Positions 5,518 to 5,568 of a stretch of DNA of 5,568 bases are shown one piece after another. The translations under genes were made by a program, and so were the position numbers. Position 1 is the first letter of the stretch; every line of letters starts with the position of its first letter. The stretch comes from Sulfurovum sp. (GTDB lineage: Bacteria > Campylobacterota > Campylobacteria > Campylobacterales > Sulfurovaceae), in assembly GCA_020719895.1 (NCBI GenBank), contig DYPM01000069.1, positions 4,103 to 9,670 of the forward strand. Reading direction: 5' to 3'. The notes under the pieces were generated by a model. It was not told the origin of the DNA and did not search any database. It saw only the letters and a program-made list of their open reading frames with translations.

Positions 5518-5568
5518 GGGCATCTCTAAAAACTACATTTTGGATTGCTTCGGCTTTTACAAAGCCTC
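5518..5568. mobile_element. Truncated (by window edge) copy of the MITE-like repeat
   Basis: The 51 visible bases match 5286-5336 with a single difference (C at 5521 versus T at 5289), in the same orientation and 232 bases away. It starts with the same GGG end and stops inside the second hairpin only because the window ends. The near identity implies recent spread or gene conversion between the two copies. Confidence 0.8.

Noticed and set aside
5286..5568. CRISPR-like spaced repeats
   Set aside because: Only two copies here, over 100 bases long each and 232 bases apart, with terminal inverted repeats and internal stems; this fits a MITE-like element, not an array.

Overview
This AT-rich window looks like chromosomal DNA of a Campylobacterota (epsilonproteobacterial) bacterium. 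That placement rests on the style of the proteins, the tight gene packing and my memory of this cluster's order in the group; no rRNA or other marker is present to prove it. All recognisable genes lie on the minus strand and form one Bat (Bacteroides-aerotolerance-type) MoxR/VWA cluster. In transcription order it runs: MoxR AAA+ ATPase (5156-4209), DUF58 protein (3994-3161), a small single-pass membrane protein resembling DUF4381 (3161-2754), a BatA-like VWA membrane protein (2767-1841), a BatB-like VWA membrane protein (1841-870) and a BatC-like TPR protein (868 to beyond base 1).

Right part (5157-5568, about 410 bases without a gene): a strong Shine-Dalgarno and a TATACT -10 box serve moxR. 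Around the -10 box is a cluster of TACTTTC half-sites that could be an operator. Upstream are one complete copy (5286-5396) and one edge-truncated copy (5518-5568) of a short structured inverted-repeat element that looks like a MITE. Middle part (3995-4208): a 214-base gap, the only break in the operon, holding a diverged third copy of the same element and a strong hairpin. Left part (1-3994): five genes joined by overlaps or a 1-base gap.

How the genes work together (family knowledge plus inference): MoxR-type ATPases act as chaperone-like AAA+ machines on VWA-domain partners. DUF58 is probably a cytosolic adaptor. The two VWA proteins are anchored by helices at both ends with intact MIDAS metal sites, and the TPR protein is exported to the periplasmic side with a long Q/N/D/K-rich linker. 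Such modules are tied to envelope integrity and stress or oxygen tolerance, but the exact molecular activity is unsettled. A BatD-like gene may follow beyond base 1; this cannot be seen.

The cluster itself is a known type. The less ordinary signals are the repeat element (three copies, with compensatory base changes between copies), its presence inside the operon, and the half-site cluster at the moxR promoter. I see no tRNA, rRNA, CRISPR array, transposase gene or convincing intrinsic terminator.
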